Assembly (NCBI GenBank): GCA_040905365.1
Contig: JBBDRQ010000025.1
Location: 1 to 47,941 of the forward strand
Direction of reading: 5' to 3'
Source of the DNA: JAHWKV01 sp040905365
GTDB lineage: Bacteria; Actinomycetota; CADDZG01; JAHWKV01
DNA length: 47,941 bases
The notes below the pieces were generated by a model. It was not told the origin of the DNA and ran no database searches. It saw only the letters and a list, made by a program, of their open reading frames with translations. The position numbers were made by a program, and so were the translations under genes. Positions 15,497 through 24,476 of this stretch are shown here, in pieces (within the stretch, counting starts at the first letter, position 1; each line of letters starts with the position of its first letter).

Positions 15497-16807
15497 ATGG
15501 CTACCACCGTGGTTTCTCGCGAGAACATCGACAGCTGGGCCCCCGATTCCGACAAGCTGTATCTGTTCCGCAAGGCCGTAGAAGGCATGCAGGCCGTCTC
15601 CGACACCGCCCTGATGGACGAGCGCGGCTACCAGTGGGTGGGCGGAGTGCACGGAGGCTTCGGCGGGCTGCCCTACTGCCACCACGGCGATCTGAACTTC
15701 ATCACCTGGCACCGCCCCTACGTGCTCGATATGGAGCTGAAGCTGCGGGCGCAAATCGCTCAGGTCGCCGATCAGGCCACCGCCGACGAGTGGCGCCTGC
15801 CGTACTGGGACTGGGGGGCGCCCGGCGCCCAGGGCCTGCCGCAGGCCTTCACCGACGACGCCTACGACGACAACGGCACCACCCGGCCCAACCCTCTGCT
15901 CAGCCAGCCGTACCAGCTGCCCTATGCGATCACGGACATCCCGGATCCGCATGACCGGACCTGGCGCCGGACCGGTGACCCGGACGAGCTCCAGGCCCTC
16001 GGCGACATGGTGCGTGACGCGCTGCAAGAACCCAATTTCAACTACTTCTCCAGCGCCATCGAGCAGCCCCACAACGGCCTACACATGTGGATGGGGGGCT
16101 TCATGTTGACGTTCCGGTCCTCGTTCGACCCCATCTTCTGGGTGCACCACTGCAACGTCGACCGGTATTTCTGGTTGTGGCAGCAGGGGGCGGGGGACAC
16201 CACCAGCGTCCCACAGCGGGTACGGGACTACGAATGTCAGCCCTTCGACTTCCGGGACATCCGCGCCGAGGCCTTCTTCGACACCCGTACGCTCGGCTAC
16301 ACCTACGCGGGAGCCCGCAGTCTGGTGGTGCCCGCCGAGGAGGCGCAGACCGCTCCGGCCGACGAGCCGGGACCGGTACGGCTCAACTTCGGCTCGATCC
16401 CCACCGAGTTCGAGAGGGTGCGGCTGAACCTGCACGGGGTGCGGCATCCGGAGAACACGCTCGAGCTGCGCGTCTTCGCCAACCGGGCCGACACGCCCGA
16501 CGCCGGGACCCCCAAGACCGTCGACGGCAACCTGGTCACCACCTACGTACTGCTGGGCCACGGCAACTGCCCCGGGGCGCCGGGCCACTGCGACCCGGAA
16601 TGGGCCACGGGCACCGATCTGCGCCAGCCGCACCATCTGGCGCCGTTCGACGTCATGCTCGATGTCACCGCCAGCATGCGGCGCCTGGCGGCGGACGGTC
16701 GGGGCCGGTTCGAGGTCCAGTCCCGTATCGTGGTTACCGATGCGATGGGCCGGCAATTGCCCTCGTCCACCCTGATGTTTGAGAACTCGACCCTGACCAT
16801 CGCCTAG
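15497..16807 (+). CDS. Tyrosinase / polyphenol oxidase (type 3 dicopper)
   Basis: A 436-residue enzyme expected to hydroxylate monophenols or oxidise o-diphenols to quinones. CuA ligands are readable as H52 (GVHGG), H63 (YCHHGDLNF) and H72 (ITWHRPYVLDME). CuB ligands are H192 and H196 (QPHNGLHMW) and H217/H218 in DPIFWVHHCNVDRYFW. A C-terminal beta-sandwich (about 290-436) ends LPSSTLMFENSTLTIA. No Tat or Sec signal is visible, so it is probably cytosolic or exported by a partner. Ribosome binding site CAGGAGG. It is cotranscribed with the preceding domain protein and stops 1 bp from the convergent amine oxidase. Confidence 0.93.
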   Translation: MATTVVSRENIDSWAPDSDKLYLFRKAVEGMQAVSDTALMDERGYQWVGGVHGGFGGLPYCHHGDLNFITWHRPYVLDMELKLRAQIAQVADQATADEWRLPYWDWGAPGAQGLPQAFTDDAYDDNGTTRPNPLLSQPYQLPYAITDIPDPHDRTWRRTGDPDELQALGDMVRDALQEPNFNYFSSAIEQPHNGLHMWMGGFMLTFRSSFDPIFWVHHCNVDRYFWLWQQGAGDTTSVPQRVRDYECQPFDFRDIRAEAFFDTRTLGYTYAGARSLVVPAEEAQTAPADEPGPVRLNFGSIPTEFERVRLNLHGVRHPENTLELRVFANRADTPDAGTPKTVDGNLVTTYVLLGHGNCPGAPGHCDPEWATGTDLRQPHHLAPFDVMLDVTASMRRLAADGRGRFEVQSRIVVTDAMGRQLPSSTLMFENSTLTIA

Positions 16808-16808
16808 T

Positions 16809-18584
16809 CTAGGAGTACTGCGACCTCGGACTCCCACAGATCAGCGGGTATCTGGACGTGTCGGCGATGGATTCCAGGCCCAGGAAGTCGACCAGCACCG
16901 ATTCGGCGGTGCAGAAGGCACCCTCGACCCAGGCCTGGTCGTTCGAGAAAGCCGATCCGGTTAAAAAGACATTGGCGTCCGTGCCCGCCATGTGCGCCGG
17001 TGCCCTCACCTGCTGCATGACGTCGCCGATGTCGTAGTGCGACGCCCAGGCGTGATAGCCGGCGCCGAACGGGTTGAGCCCCCAGTTCATGAATACGGTC
17101 TCGAGCGGACGCGGGATCCGATGAGCGGCGTCGGGATCGCCGTAATGCACCTTGGCCAGTTCCAGCAGCAGCATGTTGACCATGCTCTCCGGCGCCTCTC
17201 GGGGGCCCTGCAGCGGCTGGTAGTCCTCCGACAGCGCGACGGTCCGGCGTTGGCTGGTCGATAGCTGCATCTCCTGCCAGAACTGCGTGTACTGCATGTC
17301 GTCGTAGGACGCGAGCAGTCCGTAGACCGTCTTGTCCGGTTTGCCCGGAGCGTTGTTGCCGAAGTAGTAGACCTGGCGCAGCGGCAGGTCGGTGATCGTG
17401 GGCCCGAACACATTCTGGCTGTGCTTGCTGTGCTTGCCGTTGATCAGCCGGGGCGCCCACGTGGCGTCCATCCACCACTCGCTCTCGAAGAACATGGCCA
17501 CCTTGTAGGAGGGCTGCGGCAGCACCGACTCTAGGTAGTTCTGCACATTGGGTGCGTTCAGGAAGTCGACCTTGCCGGTCATGTCCTGATGGCGGGTGGC
17601 CCGGGCTACCAACTCCACCGAGTGCGGGGGCATGGCCAGGAAGGCGTAGTCGCACTCCGCCGGCTCACCCCCGGGCGGATAGGGGTCGGAGGCGGGGGCG
17701 GTTTGGTACTTGATGGCGTTGTTTTCCACCCAGATCGACTGCAGGCGCGTGCGGGGCGTCACCGAGTACCCGATGCCGGCTGCCTCAGCGGCTGCGCGAG
17801 TCTTGGCATGCAAGGTCGAAAAGAGGCTGGAGTACCCGTGCGATAGCGTTTTGAACGCTCCGCCGGGCGCGAACTCGCCGTTATAGATCGCGGCGTCCGC
17901 CGCGTTCCAGGAGATGACGTTGGATGTGTAACCGCCGGCATCGTTGGCGTAATCGTAGGACTCATTGGCGGCCTGGTCGTAAAAGACGTTCCAGTAGCCG
18001 ATGTTGCCGACGGTCTCGCCCGGCTTGTACACAAACGAGTTGAATGAATCCGGCAGGACGCCGGTTCCGTAGAAACTGCACTGGGCCGCTCGAGTCGAAA
18101 GATCGTTGCTGCCGGTGATCAGGTCAGAAATGTTGCCGAATAAGGTGTCCGCGGGGGCGGCATTGTTTCCGGGTGTGAAGTAGCGCACCGGGTTGTCGGC
18201 TGAAATATGTCTCTGGTATTGATGTTTGCCCCGCAGATACAGCAGAGGATCGTCGGTGGTATTGAACGGAACCACCTCGCCGTCCAGGCCAACGAGCCTG
18301 ATGGTCTTGGTGACCAGCTGATGCCCCTGCGCCGTGGCCGGCTTCCACTCGACGAATCGCATGCCACCGACCTCGACATAGGACTGGTTCGGGTCGTTGT
18401 GGTGGTGGTAGGAGCAGATACGTCCGGCGGGCGGCCGGGTGCCGCTGCCCGGTCCCTCGAAGTCAAAGTCGCCCCACTCGAAAACCTCGATGGAGTCGCC
18501 TGCCTCGAGGGTGCCGCCGGTGGCAAGCCGCCACGCCGTGAACAGGCCGCCCGGACCCCCGCCGAAGATCTTGTACGTGGTCAT
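16809..18584 (-). CDS. Flavin monoamine / L-amino-acid oxidase-like protein
   Basis: A 591-residue FAD protein. The N-terminal dinucleotide fold is YKIFGGGPGGLFTAWRL. YVEVGGMRF (about residue 105) corresponds to the second FAD-contact motif of amine oxidases, and VFLTGSAFSNDQAWVEGAFC near the C-terminus is the FAD-closing motif. It would oxidise an amine or amino acid with O2, releasing H2O2. Start at 18584 is chosen because GAGGAAGTAGCC precedes the ATG and the GxGxxG fold begins at once; the longer frame runs into the upstream gene. It lies 2 bp after the DAO-family gene, so the two form an operon. Confidence 0.83.
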   Translation of the reverse strand: MTTYKIFGGGPGGLFTAWRLATGGTLEAGDSIEVFEWGDFDFEGPGSGTRPPAGRICSYHHHNDPNQSYVEVGGMRFVEWKPATAQGHQLVTKTIRLVGLDGEVVPFNTTDDPLLYLRGKHQYQRHISADNPVRYFTPGNNAAPADTLFGNISDLITGSNDLSTRAAQCSFYGTGVLPDSFNSFVYKPGETVGNIGYWNVFYDQAANESYDYANDAGGYTSNVISWNAADAAIYNGEFAPGGAFKTLSHGYSSLFSTLHAKTRAAAEAAGIGYSVTPRTRLQSIWVENNAIKYQTAPASDPYPPGGEPAECDYAFLAMPPHSVELVARATRHQDMTGKVDFLNAPNVQNYLESVLPQPSYKVAMFFESEWWMDATWAPRLINGKHSKHSQNVFGPTITDLPLRQVYYFGNNAPGKPDKTVYGLLASYDDMQYTQFWQEMQLSTSQRRTVALSEDYQPLQGPREAPESMVNMLLLELAKVHYGDPDAAHRIPRPLETVFMNWGLNPFGAGYHAWASHYDIGDVMQQVRAPAHMAGTDANVFLTGSAFSNDQAWVEGAFCTAESVLVDFLGLESIADTSRYPLICGSPRSQYS

Positions 18585-18586
18585 GG

Positions 18587-19831
18587 CTACTTCCTCACTC
18601 GCCGCACCGGCACGGCGGACAGATCGGGTTTGTCGGAGCTTTCGCGCCACCCGATCGAGAAGTTGGACTGCGGGACAGAGAAATTGTTGTACGTGAAATC
18701 GGTGACGTCGCTGGTCAACATCTCACAGATCATATCGCCCAGGATAGGTATGAGCTTGGCTGCCCACCCGGCCGTGTAGACGACGATCCGCTTGTTGTTC
18801 GGGATCGAGGAGGGGACGTAGTCCAGCAGCAGCTCCTTGGTGCTGTCCGACGACAAGGCGATCAAGCAGGTGGCCGGGAACTGAGGAGTGGGGTCGAGCC
18901 CGGTCATGTTCCGGGCGACGAACTCGGAGGTTAGCGCCAGGTTGTGCGGATCCGGTCCGGCCGGCCGGTCCGCAGGGTCGCTGATGACCTTGTCGGCAAA
19001 GTCGGGGGCGCAGCGGATATATCCGGGATAGGACCAGGGCACCTCGGGAAATCCGTAGTAGTCCTTCTCCTTGCCGAAGTAGAACCAGGTGGGGCACTGA
19101 GTACCCGGGTCGGTCTTGCGGAAGTAGGCCGACGACATAGCCCAGATGAAGTACGGCACCTGCAGGCCGAGGTGGGCGACCACTTGATTGGTATAGGCGC
19201 CGGACGTGATCGCGAGACGGTCCGCAGTGAGCGTGCCGGACGCTGTAGAAACGGAGATACCGGCCGAGTCGGAGGAGAGGCCTGTAACCGGCTCGTAGGC
19301 CCGGAACTCGGCCAGTCCGCTGGCCGCGGCCGCGCTGTACGCAGCCTGCTCGGCTACCTTCAGGTTGATGATGCCTCCGTTTGCCTGGAAGAAGCCGCGG
19401 TCGTGAGTGGGCAGGTTCTGAAAGTTGTAGGTTTGCTCGATCTGCTCTGCGTCCAGCTTGGTGTACGGGATGCTCAGGGCGCTCATCACCCTTTCGGACT
19501 CGGCGATGCCGCCTTCCTGCGAACTAACGTCGGGATCGCCGAACCAGACGCTTCCGCTCAGCCCGATCAAGGTTGACTGCGTGTGGCTCTGCAGGTCCGC
19601 CCACCAGGACTGCGCCGCCAGGCATAGCTCGGCCATGTATCTTTGCGCGTACTGCAAGCGGAATTGCCGGGAGGCACCGGCGGATGAGCCGTCGTCGTTG
19701 AAGAAGCCGTACCGTTCGAGAACCAGGGTCTTCATTCCGCGCTTGGTGGCGTGGTAGGCGGTCGACAGACCGATGGATCCGCCGCCGATGACTATTAGGT
19801 CGTAGTGCGAGTCGCTCGGCAGTATGGACAC
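18587..19831 (-). CDS. DAO-family flavoprotein, monomeric sarcosine/N-methyl-amino-acid oxidase type
   Basis: A 414-residue enzyme. The N-terminal FAD site is LIVIGGGSIGLSTAYHATKR. The SAGASRQFRLQY segment (50-61) matches the flavin-facing arginine region of monomeric sarcosine oxidase. C322 in CLIALSSDSTKELLLDYVP sits where that family attaches FAD covalently. A histidine-poor, aromatic-rich active-site region (YFIWAMSSAYF) may reflect a different substrate. ATG follows GGGGGAGGTGTCC. First gene of a two-oxidase operon facing the tyrosinase operon. Confidence 0.85.
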   Translation of the reverse strand: MSILPSDSHYDLIVIGGGSIGLSTAYHATKRGMKTLVLERYGFFNDDGSSAGASRQFRLQYAQRYMAELCLAAQSWWADLQSHTQSTLIGLSGSVWFGDPDVSSQEGGIAESERVMSALSIPYTKLDAEQIEQTYNFQNLPTHDRGFFQANGGIINLKVAEQAAYSAAAASGLAEFRAYEPVTGLSSDSAGISVSTASGTLTADRLAITSGAYTNQVVAHLGLQVPYFIWAMSSAYFRKTDPGTQCPTWFYFGKEKDYYGFPEVPWSYPGYIRCAPDFADKVISDPADRPAGPDPHNLALTSEFVARNMTGLDPTPQFPATCLIALSSDSTKELLLDYVPSSIPNNKRIVVYTAGWAAKLIPILGDMICEMLTSDVTDFTYNNFSVPQSNFSIGWRESSDKPDLSAVPVRRVRK

Positions 19832-19941
19832 CTCCCCCTGGCTTTGCCGGTCGGATCATTCTAAGGGCCTTGCCGTTTAGTCTGCCTGGACTTGGTGGAG
19901 TCGTAGAGCCAGACTTCGCGCATATCTGGTATGGGACCTGG

Positions 19942-20349
19942 TCAGGCGATTCCAGCGACGCTTAACCCCAGATCGCGCGCGATGCGGGACTGGCGCCGGT
20001 CGAAGGTTAGAAAACGCAGGGATGCGCTCCCGCCCAGGCGTTGCGCAGCTGCCAGGTGAAGCGCATCGAGCGATCGGGCCAGGGTGATCTCCGCGAGTGC
20101 GGCAGCCGACCGGATCAGGCTTCGGTCGATCTCCACTACGTTGCAGCGCACGAGGTCATCGAGAAATCGCCTTCTTAACTGTTCGGCATGTTCCGGAACT
20201 ATCCGTTCCAGATTGCGCCGAACCTCCGCCTCGGCCACTGCGCAGGTGATTACCACCGGCTCCTCCTCGAGAATCCCGGCCACCAGCTCGGACCCTTCCT
20301 CCTCGATATAGCGCTTCAGCCAGGCACTGCTGTCCAGGTAGGTCGTCAA
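19942..20349 (-). CDS. vapC: VapC-like PIN-domain ribonuclease toxin
   Basis: A 135-residue PIN domain. Acidic metal-binding residues are D6 (YLDSSAW), E40 or E42 (VAEAEVRR), D95 (SLDALHLAAA) and D117 (TFDRRQ). TTG at 20349 overlaps the antitoxin stop (TTGA) and gives the standard PIN start; the longer frame is an artefact of the antitoxin region. It would cleave tRNA or other RNA when freed from its antitoxin. Confidence 0.88.
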   Translation of the reverse strand: MTTYLDSSAWLKRYIEEEGSELVAGILEEEPVVITCAVAEAEVRRNLERIVPEHAEQLRRRFLDDLVRCNVVEIDRSLIRSAAALAEITLARSLDALHLAAAQRLGGSASLRFLTFDRRQSRIARDLGLSVAGIA

Positions 20350-20612
20350 CGTCCCCGGTCCTCGTCGAGGGCGGCCTCGCTTGAGAGTGCCTGGGATGCC
20401 GGCTTGACCCGGGCCACAGCCGGCAGCGGTTCGCCGGAGCCCGGGGTTACCCACCCCTGCGCTATGCCCTCCTCGAGCCGAAGTTTGCCCGGCAGCGGAC
20501 CCAGAACGGCCTTCGGACGCCCGCGGTCGGTGACCCGCACCAACTCCCCGCGCTCGGCCCGATCCAGCATTTCAGAGAGTTTGGCCTTGAGTTCTCGAAC
20601 ACTGACGTCCAT
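20346..20612 (-). CDS. vapB: Phd/YefM-family antitoxin of the PIN toxin
   Basis: An 88-residue protein. The N-terminus MDVSVRELKAKLSEMLDRAE followed by LVRVTDRGRPKAVLGPL is the Phd/YefM fold that dimerises and binds the operator. The C-terminal 35 residues should cover the toxin. The stop overlaps the toxin start by 3 bp, so the pair is translationally coupled. The pair runs divergently from the helicase operon. Confidence 0.87.
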   Translation of the reverse strand: MDVSVRELKAKLSEMLDRAERGELVRVTDRGRPKAVLGPLPGKLRLEEGIAQGWVTPGSGEPLPAVARVKPASQALSSEAALDEDRGR

Positions 20613-20687
20613 GGTGACTACATTATCAGGCGGTTGTGACTACAAGAGCGTTCGTGTCGGTATCTGTCGCGCATTCCACCCCGGGCC

Positions 20688-20714
20688 GGTGGGTGCCAAA
20701 ACCCAGATTTCCCG
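20688..20714 (+). repeat. Solo IS-end motif 1, copy G
   Basis: GGTGGGTGCCAAAACCCAGA then TTTCCCG, matching the IS end at 7804-7831. It lies 40 bp upstream of the helicase start, in place of an obvious promoter. Confidence 0.6.
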
Positions 20715-20754
20715 ATGTTGCATGCTGGCAGTCAGCACGGCAGAATCAAGTTCC

Positions 20755-22491
20755 ATGGCTGTAGTTTTCTCTGAATGCGAACCGGAATCTGCCGGAGAGG
20801 CTGTGCCTGATCTTCCCCCCGGGTATGCGTCTCTTGTACAACGCCTACAGGCGGGGCATCCTGTCTCCCAGACGCAGGCCGCTTTGGTAGAGGCGGCTCT
20901 GGGCGTTTGGGCTCGCCCCGGGTTCGAAACCCTGATGTGCCTGGCCCGCCTGCGCTTCGAGCCCTTTGATTACCAGCTTGCTGCAGCCAGGACGGTACTC
21001 AGCCGCATGCGGGGCAGAGCGATCTTGGCCGACGAGGTGGGCTTGGGCAAGACGGTGGAAGCTTCGCTGGTTATCTCGGAGCTGATGTTGCGCCGTCAGG
21101 CCGACAAGATCCTGATACTGGCGCCGGTTGGCCTCCTGGGACAGTGGCGTGAGGAGCTGGATCGAAAGTTTGCCCTGCCCTCGCAGGTTGCCGAGCGTGC
21201 TTGGCGTCCTGAGCAAACTGCTGGCCGCACGGTGGTCATGGCCTCTGTTGCCACCGCCCGCCGCAAGCCGCTGGCGGACGCGTTGCGCAGTGTGTCATGG
21301 GATCTGGTGGTGGTGGATGAGGCTCATCGGGTCAAAAATCCCCGCAGCGCCTCCGGAAGACTGGTTAGAACGCTCACCACCCGCCATCTGCTCTTGCTGA
21401 CTGCGACTCCGGTCGAGAACCGGCTGACCGATCTGTTCGAGCTGGTGAATTTGGTCTCGCCCGGTCTGCTGGGCACTGCGGCCGAGTTCAAAGCTAGCTA
21501 CGGCGACGCGGATGAGTTGCGCAATCTGGAGAAGCTGCGGGAGGCGATGCGCAAGGTCATGGTCCGCCACCGCCGTAGCGAGGTGGCCCTGATGCTGCCT
21601 CGCCGACTGGCGCAGACGCGCCGGATCACCCCCGCCCCCGACGAGGCGGAGCTTTATCGTCTGGTGGCGGAGCGGGTCAGGGCCGAGGCAAGGACGGCGA
21701 CGTCCGCCCGCTCCATGGCCCTGCGCTCGGTGCAGCGGCTGGCCGGGTCCCACCCCGCGGTTCTGGGACGCCAACTCGCCAAGGCCGGGTGGGATGACCT
21801 GGCCGCTCTGGCCGGTGCACTGGGGCCGACGGCCAAGTCGCAGATGTTCATCGATCTTCTGCGGGACCACCTGGAAAAGGGCGAAAAGGTGCTGGCGTTC
21901 ACCGCGTTCGTACCCACGCTCAATGAGCTGGCGCAGCTTGCGGGTGAAGCGGGGATGCCGGCGGCCGTCTATCACGGCGGGCTCACTCGGCGGGACAAGG
22001 ACCGGGTAATGGAGGAATTCCGCGGCGAGACCCCAGTCCTGCTGGCTACGGAGTCTGCGGGCGAGGGCCGCAATCTGCAGTTTTGCAGCACGATGATCAA
22101 CTTCGACCTTCCGTGGAACCCAATGCAGATTGAACAGCGGTTGGGGCGGATACACCGCATCGGACAAACTCACGAAGTGCTGCTCACCAATCTGGTGTCC
22201 AAAGGCACTCTGGAAGACCGCATCCTGCGGGTCCTGGAATCGAAGATCAACCTCTTCGAGCTAGTGGTGGGGGAGCTGGACATGATTTTGGGCCGCGTAG
22301 AGGAGGACTTCGACTTCGAATCCTCGGTCTTTAGGGCTCATGTCGAGGCCGGTGACGATGCCGATCTGGATTCCCGCCTGGAGGCGATGGGCAATCAGCT
22401 TGTCGAGGCCAAACTCTCCTACAGGCTCAGCCGGGAAAGGGTGGACGAGCTTACCGGGGGCATGGATTCCGATATCGGAGATGGCGAGTGA
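20755..22491 (+). CDS. SNF2/RapA-like ATP-dependent helicase (translocase)
   Basis: 578 residues from ATG 20755; an alternative ATG at 20722 is in frame and neither has a strong ribosome binding site. The superfamily 2 motifs are complete: FDYQ (Q-like), Walker A DEVGLGKT (93-100), APVGLLGQW (Ia), DEAH (188-191), TATP (216-219), then the C-lobe with HGG (V-like) and EQRLGRIHRIGQ (VI). The linker and C-terminal tail (about 480-578) are helical and acidic. Compared with RapA it lacks the N-terminal tudor-like domains. The next gene starts inside its stop codon (GTGA), so the partner is made in step with it. Confidence 0.9.
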   Translation: MAVVFSECEPESAGEAVPDLPPGYASLVQRLQAGHPVSQTQAALVEAALGVWARPGFETLMCLARLRFEPFDYQLAAARTVLSRMRGRAILADEVGLGKTVEASLVISELMLRRQADKILILAPVGLLGQWREELDRKFALPSQVAERAWRPEQTAGRTVVMASVATARRKPLADALRSVSWDLVVVDEAHRVKNPRSASGRLVRTLTTRHLLLLTATPVENRLTDLFELVNLVSPGLLGTAAEFKASYGDADELRNLEKLREAMRKVMVRHRRSEVALMLPRRLAQTRRITPAPDEAELYRLVAERVRAEARTATSARSMALRSVQRLAGSHPAVLGRQLAKAGWDDLAALAGALGPTAKSQMFIDLLRDHLEKGEKVLAFTAFVPTLNELAQLAGEAGMPAAVYHGGLTRRDKDRVMEEFRGETPVLLATESAGEGRNLQFCSTMINFDLPWNPMQIEQRLGRIHRIGQTHEVLLTNLVSKGTLEDRILRVLESKINLFELVVGELDMILGRVEEDFDFESSVFRAHVEAGDDADLDSRLEAMGNQLVEAKLSYRLSRERVDELTGGMDSDIGDGE

Positions 22492-24476
22492 GGATCGCCG
22501 AGCCGGGCCTGGACTTTTGGCTCACCTACCTGGAGACGAAAGGCGGCGTGTGGGAAGCAGAGTCGGAAGCATCGGCGCTCGCCTTACTTCCCCAAGCGCT
22601 GCAAGAGATCTTCGAATTGAGCGAAGAGGTCCTGCTGAGCACGGACCCCGAGGTTGCCCGCGAAGAGGGCGGGCTGCTGCTGATTCCAGGTCACCCAGCG
22701 CTGGACCAGGCGGCGTCAGAGGTCCTGGATCGGGGCGATGTCGGCACGTGCTTCGTGCCGTGGCCGGACCGGCCGGCCCCGGCCCTGGTTTCACTGGTGC
22801 AAAGTGCTCGAGAGCAGATGGATATCGAGCATGGCCGGATCGACCCCGGGGCCGTGCAGCCCGCTCCCGTTCATTGTCCGGTCCTGCGGGTGGCTGCGAT
22901 GGTGAGCTATACGCTGTCTTTGGAGGACAGCTTCCAGGAGCGCGAGGAGGTCTGGGTAGATGCCCGGACCGGTTTGATCCTAGACGACCCGGTGGTGAGG
23001 AACCTGAGGGAGGCTTCGCCGGCCAGCTGGCCCCAACCTTCCGGCCGAGTCCTGGGTGCGCGCCTCCCCGAGGCTGTCGCGTACGGACACGCTGCGCTTC
23101 GGCAGCGGGCAACGGATCGCAGCAAACAGCTGGCCAGGTATGCCGAGAGAGGTCGAGCCGGTCAGTTGGCACGAGTGTCCGCCTACTACCAAGGGGTCCT
23201 GGAATCCATTTCTCACCGGCGGAAGTCCGCTACGGCTGAGCGCGCCCAATTGCTGGATGCCCAGGCGGAAGCAACCCGGGTTGAGCGGGGACGGCGTATG
23301 GCAGAGGTGGAGGAGAGCCACCGGCCCAGCTTTCAGATCCGCCCTTTCCGGCTTCATCTGGTCGGCGTGCCGGCCCTGGAGGTCGCCGTCGATGTCAGGC
23401 GGGGTGATCGGCGGTACCCGATGCAACTGGTCTGGCTGTTGGCTGCGGGACGGTTCGCCATTCCCACATGTCCCAAGTGTGGCGGTTCGGATCCGCTGGT
23501 CGCCGGGAGGCAGCGTCTGGGCTGCCGCGCCTGCCTACCGCGGGCAAAGCCCTCGGTGGTTTCCCCCATCCGATCGTATGGGGCGCCGGCTGGCCCGGGT
23601 CGCATGGACGGCCCTTCGGTGGCAGATGCAGTCCAAGCCTCCGATGCTGGCAAGGGGCGTGAGCCGGACCAGACCAAACGTCCCTCCATACCGCGAGCAA
23701 CCGGGCCGGAGCGTCCCCGCGACGCCTCCCGCAGGCGCCCGGTTCCGTCGCCGGTAAGAACCCAGCCGAGGGGAGATCGCATTGCAAAGCTGAGCAAGAA
23801 GCTGGCCGCGAACTTCTGGATGGCGGCGTCGGGCGACCAGCGCTGGCGCAGCAAGCAGACCGTGCCGCGCTCGCCGCTGGCCATCCTGCACCGTCTGTAC
23901 GGAACTGGGGGAGCGGTTTGCGCGATTGGCATGGCGCCGGGAGAGCTGCCCGACGTCGTGACTTCCGCCACGCTGAAACCGGTTCCGGGAGAACCGGAGT
24001 TTACAGGTGGTTGGGTTCGGACCTCCACCAACTCCTATTCGTTCTCCCTGCGGTGGAGATCGATTCAGGGAGTCGCCGTGGTGGCTGAGGTGATGCCCTT
24101 CCCGCCTACGGGGGACTTGTCCCTTCCCACGTTCAACCACCTGCCGGCGGCGGTGACGGAGCGTCTGTTGTATCCGCCGGAGCCCAGGGTGGAGTTAGGC
24201 CCCGTGGAGCTGTCGCTGTGGCAGGTGGGGTTGCCGGTCTACGGGTTGCCCGGGATCCTTCGGGCCATGGCTCTGGGGGATAGCGAAGATATCCATGAAC
24301 TCGATGTTTCCCCGGAGTGCCTTGCGGCCGGACTGCTCCGCGAGGCGCTGCGCCGCAGTGGCAAGCGGGAAACTCTGGCCGAGGTGGGGGCCGAGTTCGG
24401 AGTGGATGTCGATCCCCTGCGGGAGCTGACCCGAGCGCTGCAACAGCTGATACGCCGTCATGGAATCACTTTTTGA
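22488..24476 (+). CDS. Helicase-coupled zinc-knuckle protein, unknown function
   Basis: A 662-residue protein that I do not recognise. Residues 1-165 are a compact alpha/beta region. Residues 200-275 are a long charged helix, probably coiled coil (QRATDRSKQLARYAERGRAG to RVERGRRMAEVEE). Residues 280-325 are a beta segment leading to a CPKC...CRAC zinc knuckle (C328, C331, C346, C349). A low-complexity basic linker (355-440) follows, then a C-terminal alpha/beta domain (445-662). The GTG start overlaps the helicase stop by 4 bp. The domain order suggests a nucleic-acid-binding or targeting subunit for the helicase. Its 3' end overlaps the convergent ATP-grasp gene by 19 bp. Confidence 0.72.
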   Translation: MRIAEPGLDFWLTYLETKGGVWEAESEASALALLPQALQEIFELSEEVLLSTDPEVAREEGGLLLIPGHPALDQAASEVLDRGDVGTCFVPWPDRPAPALVSLVQSAREQMDIEHGRIDPGAVQPAPVHCPVLRVAAMVSYTLSLEDSFQEREEVWVDARTGLILDDPVVRNLREASPASWPQPSGRVLGARLPEAVAYGHAALRQRATDRSKQLARYAERGRAGQLARVSAYYQGVLESISHRRKSATAERAQLLDAQAEATRVERGRRMAEVEESHRPSFQIRPFRLHLVGVPALEVAVDVRRGDRRYPMQLVWLLAAGRFAIPTCPKCGGSDPLVAGRQRLGCRACLPRAKPSVVSPIRSYGAPAGPGRMDGPSVADAVQASDAGKGREPDQTKRPSIPRATGPERPRDASRRRPVPSPVRTQPRGDRIAKLSKKLAANFWMAASGDQRWRSKQTVPRSPLAILHRLYGTGGAVCAIGMAPGELPDVVTSATLKPVPGEPEFTGGWVRTSTNSYSFSLRWRSIQGVAVVAEVMPFPPTGDLSLPTFNHLPAAVTERLLYPPEPRVELGPVELSLWQVGLPVYGLPGILRAMALGDSEDIHELDVSPECLAAGLLREALRRSGKRETLAEVGAEFGVDVDPLRELTRALQQLIRRHGITF

